Assembly: GCA_045659745.1 (NCBI GenBank)
Contig: JAZRCL010000054.1
Span: 1 to 7,934, forward strand
Reading direction: 5' to 3'
DNA: 7,934 nt
Origin: SVTX01 sp045659745
Lineage (GTDB): Bacteria; Bacillota; Clostridia; Oscillospirales; CAG-272
In this document: piece by piece, positions 1 through 5,901 of the stretch
How positions within the stretch are numbered: the stretch's first letter is position 1
Layout of the letters: every line of letters starts with the position of its first letter
The notes under the pieces: model-generated
What the model was told of the DNA's origin: nothing
Databases searched by the model: none
The model's input: the letters and a program-made list of their open reading frames with translations, nothing else
Translations under genes and position numbers: made by a program

Positions 1-1322
1 CAACGTGTATCGAAGCGGGTAATTCTGCATACAAGCAGTGTACGGTATGTAAAAAGTACTTTGCAGAAGATGCAGTGGCAGATTCCACAGATGCAAAGGA
101 TAGCACTGACGAATTTGTAATCAACGCAACAGGTGAGCACATTTATGTTGAGGGAGAATGCTCTTGCGGTGCGAAGGATCCTAACTACGAAGAAGGCGGC
201 GAATCAGGCAGCGTTACAGAGACGACTGTTTCCAAGTCGCACGATGATATTGCAGGTATAGCGGGTGTGACTGCGGGTCAGACCACGGGCAAGATTGATG
301 GTCAAGAAATAAAACTTGATGAATATATTACAATTATCTGCAACAAGGGTGGAGCGGGCACTGTTCCAACAATTTTCTCGGAGAGCATCAGACTCTATCA
401 GAATGGAGCGACTCTAACAATTAAGGCAGCAGATGGTGCTAAAATGAGTCAAATTGTTATTACAGTAGCTAATGATAGTGCCGGAAAAGGACCAATTTCC
501 GTAACCGGAGGCACGGCGTCCGAGCTTACTGATTTGAAGTATACTATAACGGTTAATGAAGGCGCATCCGAGGTTGTTATAACAACCACAGGAACAACTT
601 CCAAAACTAGAGTATATGTAGCCAATATTGAGGTCACCTATACTACAGGATCCGCAGGCGGCGAATCGGGCGGAGAGACTCCTGATTGCACCCACACAAA
701 TACAACTACAACAACTGTAGATGCAACATGTACAGAGGCAGGATCGACCACTGTCACATGTGACGATTGCGGAGAAACTGTTAGCACGACTACCATAGCA
801 GCTCTTGGACATAGCTTTGAGAACGGCACCTGTGGAGTCTGTGGCACAGCTGATCCCGACTACGAGGGCGGCGAGTCTCACAGTGGATATGTTAAGGTAA
901 CAAAGGCAGAAGATTTTACAAGCGGAACATACATTATAGTCACATCCACCGGCGTAGGATTAGGCGCTTACGACAATGGTTGGATTACTGTTACCAATCC
1001 CACAATGAATAATGAAATAGTAACCGGTGGAGCAACTTGGACGCTTACGGTTAATGGATCCTCCGTAACACTTACTGATGCTAATGGAAAAACCATTAAG
1101 CCTAGCTCTGGTAATAATAATGGAATTACGAGCGGCTCTTATGATTGGGCATGGACAATGGTCGATGGTCTTGTCACCTTTAAGGGAACAGGATCTGATA
1201 CAACCACATTAGCCTCCAATAAGAGTAGCCAAGGAAAATTCCGTGCTTATAAGAATACCACAGTTGCAGGTAACGCAAATCAATATCCCTCTCAATTTGT
1301 AGTATATAAGCTTGTTGAATAA
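1..1322 (+). CDS. C-terminal part of a modular secreted/surface protein with repeated CxxC modules (5'-truncated)
   Basis: The frame is open from the window edge (first full codon at base 3), so the true start lies upstream; the GTG at 75 has no ribosome site and is an internal codon. The visible 439 residues are modular. Residues 1-60 are the end of a Cys/His module (TCIEAG, CTVC, then H46, CSC at 53-55, DPNY). Residues about 70-215 form a Thr/Val/Ile-rich, probably all-beta domain. Residues 229-287 are a complete second Cys module (CTH, ATCTEAG, CDDC at 253-256, GHSF, CGVC at 277-280, DPDY). Residues 296-439 form a second beta-rich C-terminal domain. GGES linkers separate the parts. Such CxxC modules are common in large extracellular proteins of Clostridia, often with nucleases, glycosidases or Ig-like domains, but no catalytic domain is visible here. 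There is no LPXTG motif or transmembrane tail, so anchoring, if any, is elsewhere. A strong terminator follows. Exact function is unknown. Confidence 0.85.
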   Translation, partial: TCIEAGNSAYKQCTVCKKYFAEDAVADSTDAKDSTDEFVINATGEHIYVEGECSCGAKDPNYEEGGESGSVTETTVSKSHDDIAGIAGVTAGQTTGKIDGQEIKLDEYITIICNKGGAGTVPTIFSESIRLYQNGATLTIKAADGAKMSQIVITVANDSAGKGPISVTGGTASELTDLKYTITVNEGASEVVITTTGTTSKTRVYVANIEVTYTTGSAGGESGGETPDCTHTNTTTTTVDATCTEAGSTTVTCDDCGETVSTTTIAALGHSFENGTCGVCGTADPDYEGGESHSGYVKVTKAEDFTSGTYIIVTSTGVGLGAYDNGWITVTNPTMNNEIVTGGATWTLTVNGSSVTLTDANGKTIKPSSGNNNGITSGSYDWAWTMVDGLVTFKGTGSDTTTLASNKSSQGKFRAYKNTTVAGNANQYPSQFVVYKLVE

Positions 1323-1357
1323 AACAAACCTAATCAAACACATTGATCAAATTTTTA

Positions 1358-1385
1358 GCACGCGCCTTCGGGCGCGTGCTTTTTT
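1358..1385 (+). terminator. Strong intrinsic terminator of the surface-protein gene
   Basis: A perfect 9-base-pair GC-rich stem, GCACGCGCC paired with GGCGCGTGC, is closed by a TTCG tetraloop and followed by six T. It lies 35 bases after the stop codon. There is no T-run on the opposite strand, so it acts on the plus strand only. Confidence 0.95.
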
Positions 1386-1451
1386 ATAACAACAAGCCAT
1401 CCACATAGCGAGCTTTGTATCCCTCGCGCTTGGCTATATACTTGCTAACGC

Positions 1452-1488
1452 AAAAAACGGCAGAGAATTGAGTCTCTGCTGTTTTTTT
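1452..1488. terminator. Bidirectional intrinsic terminator
   Basis: CGGCAGAGA (1458-1466) pairs with TCTCTGCTG (1473-1481) across a six-base loop, with one G-T wobble. Six A precede the stem and seven T follow it, so a T-run exists on both strands. On the minus strand it sits just behind the gene remnant that ends near 1503, which fits it being that gene's original terminator. Confidence 0.8.
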
Positions 1489-1502
1489 GTGCGAGAAAGC
1501 TA

Positions 1503-1694
1503 TTACTTTTTATTGGGATTTCTTATTCTGTGGAGTTGTCTGTTCATCTTGAGAAGCTCTTCCTTGGTAAAGGAAATATTCGTCATACTCATCGTGCTTG
1601 AGAGACGAAGAACGGTAAATCTGCCAATCATCTGCATAATGTCGCTGCTTTCGCCGCTCTCGGCTCTTGCATCCGCGGATGATAGCGTCATTTT
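1503..1694 (-). pseudogene. Possible C-terminal remnant of a decayed minus-strand gene
   Basis: The minus strand encodes about 62 residues whose second half looks like genuine protein: GRFTVLRLSS, then SFTKEELLKMNRQLHRI, ending NPNKK and a stop. The frame is closed upstream by a TGA immediately before the first codons, and no ribosome site precedes its ATG at 1691, so it cannot be a full gene. The bidirectional terminator about 15 bases beyond its stop supports a true 3' end. The tail faintly resembles, from memory only, the extreme C-terminus of some Clostridia family 3 glycosidases; I would not name it on this basis. Alternatively it is a chance frame. Confidence 0.35.
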
Positions 1695-1729
1695 TCAATG
1701 AAATGTTTGAGTGTGTGTATTAGACCCAC

Positions 1730-1757
1730 TTCAAAATGCCCAAAATTACTGTATAAT
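1730..1757 (+). promoter_or_regulatory. Possible promoter of the uxaC-uxuA operon
   Basis: A perfect -10 box TATAAT lies at 1752-1757, with a weak -35 (TTCAAA, 1730-1735, four of six matches) 16 bases upstream. Transcription would begin near 1764 and give a leader of about 250 bases before uxaC. A second TATAAT at 1853-1858 lacks a recognisable -35 and is an alternative. No other good promoter is seen before uxaC. Confidence 0.4.
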
Positions 1758-1765
1758 TATGAATG

Positions 1766-1781
1766 CGCTTTTGCAAAAGCG
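1766..1781. promoter_or_regulatory. Perfect 16-base palindrome at the predicted start of transcription; possible operator
   Basis: CGCTTTTGCAAAAGCG is its own reverse complement with no mismatch. It begins nine bases after the predicted -10 box, where a repressor would block initiation. The size and symmetry fit an operator for a LacI- or GntR-type sugar regulator, but the central GC is not typical of LacI sites, and no regulator gene is in the window. It could also act as an RNA hairpin. Confidence 0.4.
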
Positions 1782-1784
1782 GCG

Positions 1785-1809
1785 GTACAGGGGGGAGTCC
1801 ATCCCGTAC
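1785..1809 (+). other. Hairpin in the uxaC leader
   Basis: GTAC plus GGG (with one bulged A) pair with CCC plus GTAC across a loop of about 10 bases. It directly follows the 16-base palindrome, so the two form a structured 5' end of the predicted leader RNA. No T-run follows, so it is not a terminator. No known riboswitch class is recognised. Confidence 0.35.
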
Positions 1810-1889
1810 AAATTTATAAAATATCGCTCAACGCGCTGGCAAAGCAACAAAATATAATCCCTTTCTATCTTTCTATGGACGTTCAGTGT

Positions 1890-1910
1890 TTTTTTGAAAT
1901 TGTCAAAAAA
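1890..1910. other. AT-rich 8-base-pair dyad in the uxaC leader
   Basis: TTTTTTGA pairs perfectly with TCAAAAAA across AATTG. As RNA the stem would be weak, so a protein-binding dyad is at least as likely. It lies 21 bases upstream of the GGTATACC dyad. Confidence 0.3.
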
Positions 1911-1930
1911 CAAATTGGAAAAATGCCTAA

Positions 1931-1938
1931 GGTATACC
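1931..1938. promoter_or_regulatory. GGTATACC dyad, resembles the core of hexuronate-regulator (UxuR/ExuR) sites
   Basis: The perfect palindrome GGTATACC lies 73 bases before the uxaC start. From memory, enterobacterial ExuR/UxuR (GntR family) sites have the core TTGGTATACCAA and control exactly these genes. Here the flanks are AA and GT, so only the eight-base core is symmetric. The match in position and pathway is suggestive, but an 8-base match can arise by chance. Confidence 0.3.
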
Positions 1939-2011
1939 GTGAGATAGCCCGCACAAGACGCTAAACGGTTATTTTGAGTGAAAAACTTCAAAAATAAAGG
2001 AGAAGACAAAT

Positions 2012-3415
2012 ATGTCAGCTTTTTTGAATAACAATTTTCTCTTGAGAACGGATACTGCCCGCAAGCTCTATTTTGAGAGCGCCGCGAAAATGCCGATTAT
2101 TGACTATCACTGCCACGTAAGTCCAAAGGAAATTTACGAGGACAGGCGTTTTGCAAATATCACGGAGCTTTGGCTTTCGGGTGACCATTACAAATGGCGT
2201 CTGATGCGTTCTAACGGCGTTGACGAGTATTATATTACGGGAGACGCAGACCCATACGAAAAATTCCTTAAATTTGCTGAGCTTATGCCCAAGGCGATAG
2301 GCAACCCGATGTATCATTGGTGTCATCTTGAGCTGAAAATTTACTTTGGATATGACGGCGTGCTGAATGCGGATACTGCAAGAGAGGTCTGGGGGCTTTG
2401 CGAAGTAAAGCTCAAGGACGAAAATATGAGCGTGCGCGGAATTATATCGCAGAGCAACGTTGTGTTCATAGGTACCACGGACGACCCTGTTGACACGCTT
2501 GAATATCACAAGCTTATTGCACAGGACAAGTCGATGAGCGCAACAGTCACACCTTCGTTCCGACCCGACAAGGCTTTGAATATTGACAAGGACGGCTGGA
2601 GAAAATATATCGCCAAGCTTTCGGAGGTGTCGGGAGTTGATATTGTTGATATATCAAGTCTCAAGGAGGCGCTGGGCAGACGTATAGAATATTTCGCGGC
2701 GCACGGATGCCGCGCGAGCGACCACGGTCTTGACCGCATGGTATATGCGGAGGCGAGCGAGGAAGAGATAAACGAGATTATTAGACGAGGACTGTCGGGA
2801 GAAAAAGTAAGCCCAGACGAGGCGGAAGCTTTCAAGGCCGAGCTGATTGTATTCTGTGCGGCAGAATACGTGCGTCACGGATGGGTCATGCAGCTTCATT
2901 ACAACTGTATGAGAAATCCCAACTCGAAAATGTTTGAAATTCTTGGAGCGGATACAGGCTTTGATTGTATCGGTCCCGATAACGGAAGCCGCAAGCTCGC
3001 GATGCTCCTTGACAGACTCAACCGCGAGGATAAACTGCCAAAAACCATACTCTACAGTCTTGACAGCTCGGACAATGCTTTTCTGGACACGCTCATTGGC
3101 GCGTTTCAGGGCACGGAGACCGCAGGCAAGCTTCAGCACGGAAGCGCGTGGTGGTTCAACGATAACAAGCAGGGAATGTGTGATCAGCTCATAAGTCTTG
3201 CAAATCTTAGTCTGCTTGGAAATTTCGTGGGCATGCTGACGGATTCCCGCAGCTTTCTGAGCTACACAAGACACGAATATTTCCGCCGTATTCTTTGCTC
3301 GCTTATAGGCGAGTGGGTTGAAAACGGCGAGTATCCCAATGACGAAAAAACACTTTCCGCTCTCGTCGAGGATATATGCTATGGCAACGCAAAAAGATAT
3401 TTTGGGCTCAGGTAA
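2012..3415 (+). CDS. uxaC: Glucuronate (uronate) isomerase
   Basis: Cytoplasmic isomerase that converts D-glucuronate to D-fructuronate, and usually D-galacturonate to D-tagaturonate (EC 5.3.1.12), the first step of hexuronate breakdown. The 467 residues match the family's usual length of about 460-475. Family hallmarks seen are the metal-site start IIDYHCHV (His33, His35) of the amidohydrolase-like barrel, QLHYNCMRNPN in the middle, SAWWFND with W380-W381, and the C-terminal signature LTDSRSFLSYTRHEYFRR from residue 409. The start is set by AAAGGAG at 1996-2002, nine bases before the ATG. uxuA follows after 15 bases, so the two are surely cotranscribed. Regulation is probably by hexuronate availability through the dyads upstream, though no regulator or transporter gene is in the window. 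Product identity is very secure. Confidence 0.97.
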   Translation: MSAFLNNNFLLRTDTARKLYFESAAKMPIIDYHCHVSPKEIYEDRRFANITELWLSGDHYKWRLMRSNGVDEYYITGDADPYEKFLKFAELMPKAIGNPMYHWCHLELKIYFGYDGVLNADTAREVWGLCEVKLKDENMSVRGIISQSNVVFIGTTDDPVDTLEYHKLIAQDKSMSATVTPSFRPDKALNIDKDGWRKYIAKLSEVSGVDIVDISSLKEALGRRIEYFAAHGCRASDHGLDRMVYAEASEEEINEIIRRGLSGEKVSPDEAEAFKAELIVFCAAEYVRHGWVMQLHYNCMRNPNSKMFEILGADTGFDCIGPDNGSRKLAMLLDRLNREDKLPKTILYSLDSSDNAFLDTLIGAFQGTETAGKLQHGSAWWFNDNKQGMCDQLISLANLSLLGNFVGMLTDSRSFLSYTRHEYFRRILCSLIGEWVENGEYPNDEKTLSALVEDICYGNAKRYFGLR

Positions 3416-3430
3416 GAAGGAGGAGTTAAT

Positions 3431-4519
3431 ATGCCAATGAAGATGTGCTTTCGCTGGTACGGAGAGGGAAACGACAAAATAAAGCTCTCCGACATCAAGC
3501 AGATACCGGGTGTTGACGGTATAGTCTGGGCATTGCATCATAAAATGCCGGGCGAGATATGGGAGGAGGACGAGATAGCCGAGGTAAAGCGTCAGCTTGA
3601 TGAATACGGATTTAATATGGACGTGGTTGAGTCGGTCAATGTTCACGACGACATAAAGATAGGTCTTCCGACCCGAGATATGTATATTGAAAACTATAAG
3701 CAGTGCATACGCAATCTCTCAAAGTTCGGCATAAAGGTAATATGCTATAACTTTATGCCCATATTCGACTGGACAAGAAGTAATCTTTTCCATCCCGTAG
3801 GAGACGGCTCAACGGCTCTTTTCTACGAAAAGAATATGATACAGAACGACTATAACGCTATGGCAAGGTATATATTGGACTTTACCGAAAAGTACAATAT
3901 GTCTTTTCCGGGTTGGGAGCCTGAGAGAATGGCAAGACTTGACGAGCTTTTCCGCGCGTATGAGGGTGTTGACCACGAAAAGTTATGGGAAAACCTCAAG
4001 TACTTCCTTGAGGCTATTATGCCAACCTGCCGCGAGTGTGATATCAAAATGGCTATACACATGGACGACCCGCCGTGGGATATTTTCGGACTTCCCAGAC
4101 TTCTCGTGGACGAGGCGAGTATAGACCGATTCCTCCGAATGGTGGACGACGAATACAACTGCCTCACGCTCTGCTCGGGAAGCCTTAACGCAAACCCCGA
4201 CAACCATGTCGCTGACATAGTACGCAAGCATTGCGACAGAATAGCATTTGCGCATATAAGAAACGTAAAGCATTTTGAAAACGGAGATTTCTCGGAGGCA
4301 AGCCACAGAGACTGCGACGGAGATACGGGTATACTTGAAATCCTCAAGGCATACCATGATTGCGGCTTTGAGGGATATATACGCCCCGACCACGGCAGAC
4401 ACCTGTGGGATGAGAAGGCGGGCAACGTCCGTCCCGGATACGGACTTTACGACCGAGCGCTTGGCATTATGTATATGCTCGGCGTGTGGGACATCCTTGA
4501 AAAAATTGATAAACAATAA
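3431..4519 (+). CDS. uxuA: Mannonate dehydratase
   Basis: Removes water from D-mannonate to give 2-keto-3-deoxy-D-gluconate (EC 4.2.1.8), which then enters the KDG branch of the Entner-Doudoroff route. The 362 residues match the normal length for Gram-positive UxuA. The TIM-barrel metal ligands expected from the Streptococcus suis enzyme (recalled from memory) are present: His210 in HMDDPPW, Cys248 in CSGS, His275 in HIRNVKH, and Asp320-His321 in RPDHGRH. The N-terminal MKMCFRWYG and the CYNFMPIFDWTR segment are also typical. The ribosome site AAGGAGG is at 3417-3423, seven bases before the ATG. Its substrate is made from UxaC's product by fructuronate reductase, but the gene behind uxuA that should encode this is only a broken scrap. 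All key residues are intact, so this enzyme should work. Confidence 0.97.
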   Translation: MPMKMCFRWYGEGNDKIKLSDIKQIPGVDGIVWALHHKMPGEIWEEDEIAEVKRQLDEYGFNMDVVESVNVHDDIKIGLPTRDMYIENYKQCIRNLSKFGIKVICYNFMPIFDWTRSNLFHPVGDGSTALFYEKNMIQNDYNAMARYILDFTEKYNMSFPGWEPERMARLDELFRAYEGVDHEKLWENLKYFLEAIMPTCRECDIKMAIHMDDPPWDIFGLPRLLVDEASIDRFLRMVDDEYNCLTLCSGSLNANPDNHVADIVRKHCDRIAFAHIRNVKHFENGDFSEASHRDCDGDTGILEILKAYHDCGFEGYIRPDHGRHLWDEKAGNVRPGYGLYDRALGIMYMLGVWDILEKIDKQ

Positions 4520-4526
4520 AGGAGAA

Positions 4527-4606
4527 ATGGAAATCTTAACGTAGATTACAGCGGCAAGGTAGTCGTAATAACGGGTGGAAACGTCTCGGGAAGAGTTCAG
4601 AAATAA
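4527..4606 (+). pseudogene. 5' remnant of a short-chain dehydrogenase gene, probably fructuronate reductase (uxuB-type SDR)
   Basis: Eight bases after uxuA, the frame starting at 4529 reads NLNVDYSGKVVVITGG, the first strand and Gly-rich NAD(P)-binding turn that opens SDR proteins, followed by NVSGRVQK and a stop at 4604-4606. The only ATG (4527) is in another frame and hits TAG after five codons; adding one A in the AAA run at 4531-4533 would join ATG to this frame as MENLNVDYSGK. An AAAGGAG site remains at 4518-4524. About 230-250 further residues are missing, and a terminator hairpin starts 16 bases later. In Bacillus subtilis and many Clostridia an SDR-type mannonate oxidoreductase sits with uxuA, so this is most likely its remnant. 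Frameshift plus truncation make it non-functional. The SDR identity of the scrap is clear; the specific enzyme is inferred from position. Confidence 0.75.
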
Positions 4607-4621
4607 GATAAATAAAATTTT

Positions 4622-4655
4622 GCGGCGGGCGTTTGCGTCCGCCGCTTGCGTTATA
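4622..4655 (+). terminator. Intrinsic terminator-like hairpin ending the uxaC-uxuA unit
   Basis: GCGGCGGGC (4622-4630) pairs with GTCCGCCGC (4637-4645), one G-T wobble, loop of six bases. The tail TTGCGTTATAT is only moderately T-rich, so termination may be incomplete. It lies between the SDR scrap and the next promoter. Confidence 0.65.
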
Positions 4656-4666
4656 TAAAAAGACTA

Positions 4667-4695
4667 TTGAAATGACACGGAGTTTATGCTATAAT
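4667..4695 (+). promoter_or_regulatory. Strong vegetative promoter of the flavin reductase-nitroreductase-SDR operon
   Basis: TTGAAA (4667-4672) and TATAAT (4690-4695) are separated by 17 bases, with an extended -10 TGC directly before the TATAAT. Transcription would start near 4702. This separates the redox cassette from the uxaC-uxuA unit. Confidence 0.85.
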
Positions 4696-4758
4696 TAGAT
4701 ATACAAAGGAATCATGATACCGATGAGTATTAAAAATAAATTCCAAAAGGAGCAAACT

Positions 4759-5316
4759 ATGCGTAAAAATTTTGGGCCGAAAACATGGCTTTATCCCATG
4801 CCCGTGCTTATCATAGGCACGTATGATGAAAACGGCAATCCCGACGCGATGAACGCGGCTTGGGGCGGTATTTACGACACAAATCAAGTTATGATATGTA
4901 TTGATGATGAGCACAAAACCAGCGAAAATATAAAAAGAACGGGGGCGTTTACCGTCAGCTTCGGCACGGTGAAAACGGTCGTCTCCTGCGATTACGTAGG
5001 CATTGTTTCGGCACATGACGAGCCTGATAAGTTCGCCAAGGCAGGCTTTCACGCTACAAAGAGTGAGTACGTCAACGCGCCCATTATTGACGAGCTTCCC
5101 ATGACGGTAGAGTGCAAACTTATTAAATTCAACGAGGACGGCATCTGCGTGGGCGAGATTGTTAATATCTCTGCGGATGAGAGTATTCTTGACGAAAACG
5201 GCAAGATAGACGCAAAAAAGCTTGATCCTATCATTTGTGACAGCGCGGCTCAAGCGTATTGGAGCTTTGGCGAGAAGGTTGGCAAGACGTTCTCGGATGG
5301 AAAAAAGTTGAAGTGA
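4759..5316 (+). CDS. Flavin reductase family protein (FMN-binding split barrel)
   Basis: 185 residues, typical length for the flavin reductase-like / flavoredoxin group (RutF-type FMN-binding split barrel). These cytoplasmic proteins bind FMN and pass electrons from NAD(P)H or another donor to flavin or protein acceptors. The signature opening is present: RKNFG, WLYPMPVLIIGTYDENG (residues 10-26) and PDAMNAAWGG (28-37), followed by the ICIDDEHKTSENIKRTGAF strand-turn region that lines the FMN site. The start at 4759 is chosen because AAAAGGAG (4745-4752) stands six bases before it and homologues begin at MRKNFG. The upstream in-frame ATG at 4714 would add 15 atypical residues and has its purine run only three bases away, almost at the RNA 5' end. 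The nitroreductase gene follows after 16 bases, which suggests a shared redox task. The physiological substrate cannot be read from sequence. Confidence 0.9.
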   Translation: MRKNFGPKTWLYPMPVLIIGTYDENGNPDAMNAAWGGIYDTNQVMICIDDEHKTSENIKRTGAFTVSFGTVKTVVSCDYVGIVSAHDEPDKFAKAGFHATKSEYVNAPIIDELPMTVECKLIKFNEDGICVGEIVNISADESILDENGKIDAKKLDPIICDSAAQAYWSFGEKVGKTFSDGKKLK

Positions 5317-5332
5317 AAAACGGAGAAGAGCT

Positions 5333-5863
5333 ATGAATTTTACCGAAATTGCAGAAAACAGACAGTCCTGCAGATCATATAACCCCGATTGCGCAGTAGA
5401 GCAGGAGAAGCTCGACCGTATTCTTGCGTCCGCTCGGCTTTCACCGTCGGCGTGCAACGGACAGCCTTATCATATCACCGTATGTAAAGGCGACGCCGCC
5501 AAAAAGGTTGCTAAGGCTACGCAGGGAATGGGAATGAACAAATTTGCCACCGATGCACCCGTGATGCTCGTCATCTCGGAGAAGCCTTACGTTAAGACGG
5601 CGGCGCTTGGCGCGAAGGTTAAAAATAATGATTATCGCTCTATCGATATTGGCATTTTGTCCGCATATATTACGGCAGAGGCAACTGCGCAGGGTCTTGG
5701 AACGTGTATTCTCGGATGGTTGGACGACGCTGAAATACGTAAAATATGTGAACTTGATGGCGCAGTCCGTCTTGTGATCACGCTGGGTTATGCCAAAGAG
5801 GACGATAAGCTGCGCGCAAAAAGACGCAAGGATATAGACGAGCTTGTCAGTGTAGTTGAGTAA
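5333..5863 (+). CDS. Small nitroreductase family protein (FMN-dependent oxidoreductase)
   Basis: 176 residues, in the usual range for compact single-domain nitroreductases. The family binds FMN as a dimer and uses NAD(P)H to reduce nitro compounds, quinones or other acceptors. Visible marks are the N-terminal phosphate-binding RQSCRSY (residues 10-16, the RxSxR pattern), SPSACNGQPY (37-46) at the flavin edge, DIG (105-107) opening the central helix, and GLGTCILGW (121-129). The C-terminal RRKDIDEL is the usual arginine/lysine tail. GGAG at 5322-5325 sits seven bases before the ATG, and the gene lies 16 bases behind the flavin reductase gene, so they share the promoter at 4667. There is no ferredoxin domain. 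Substrate is unknown; pairing with a flavin reductase suggests general electron-sink or detoxifying chemistry, but that is inference. Confidence 0.93.
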   Translation: MNFTEIAENRQSCRSYNPDCAVEQEKLDRILASARLSPSACNGQPYHITVCKGDAAKKVAKATQGMGMNKFATDAPVMLVISEKPYVKTAALGAKVKNNDYRSIDIGILSAYITAEATAQGLGTCILGWLDDAEIRKICELDGAVRLVITLGYAKEDDKLRAKRRKDIDELVSVVE

Positions 5864-5864
5864 A

Positions 5865-5879
5865 GACTTGTGTCAAGTC
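5865..5879. repeat. Small inverted repeat between nitroreductase and SDR genes
   Basis: GACTTG and CAAGTC are separated by TGT, a six-base-pair stem starting two bases after the nitroreductase stop. No T-run follows, so it is not a normal terminator. It may protect or process the transcript ahead of the SDR ribosome site, or be incidental. Confidence 0.35.
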
Positions 5880-5901
5880 AAAACTTTTTAGGGAGAACAA
5901 T

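Larger units (their letters stand above)
1386..2011. other. Stretch without an intact gene between the surface-protein gene and uxaC
   Basis: About 625 bases with no convincing complete gene. The left part (1386-1450) has an imperfect inverted repeat (GCGAG/CTCGC within an outer ATAGC/GCTAT) and a short coding-like minus-strand tail ending at 1384. Next come a bidirectional terminator (1452-1488) and a minus-strand gene remnant (about 1503-1694). The right part (1730-2011) looks like the control region and leader of the uxaC operon, with a possible promoter, several dyads and the uxaC ribosome site. Reading frames that cross the right part lack ribosome sites and have unconvincing protein composition. 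Confidence 0.6.

Noticed and set aside
75..77. GTG as the start of the first gene
   Set aside because: The frame stays open to the window edge and the residues before it complete a Cys module, so the gene begins upstream.
1468..1701. Hydrophobic plus-strand frame of 77 codons that could pass for a small membrane protein
   Set aside because: It starts inside the terminator hairpin, has no ribosome site, and its hydrophobicity is the mirror of the coding-like minus-strand tail.
1698..1964. Plus-strand open frame of 88 codons ahead of uxaC
   Set aside because: No ribosome site, unlikely composition, and it overlaps the predicted promoter and palindrome.
1746..2009. Minus-strand open frame of 87 codons ahead of uxaC
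   Set aside because: Lacks a ribosome site, spans the dyads and the uxaC ribosome site, and has no recognisable features.
1764..2011. Known riboswitch in the uxaC leader
   Set aside because: Hairpins are present, but no conserved core of a class I know could be recognised and no terminator or anti-terminator pair is visible.
2654..3646. Long minus-strand open frame of 330 codons opposite uxaC and uxuA
   Set aside because: It lies antisense to two securely identified enzymes, has no ribosome site and its protein shows no family features; it follows from the codon use of the real genes.
4714..4758. Upstream ATG extending the flavin reductase by 15 residues
   Set aside because: The purine run is only three bases away and near the predicted RNA 5' end, while the ATG at 4759 has a well-placed AAAAGGAG and matches the family's N-terminus.
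4684..5457. Minus-strand open frame of 257 codons opposite the flavin reductase gene
   Set aside because: It is antisense to a clear family member, crosses its promoter and shows no recognisable motifs.
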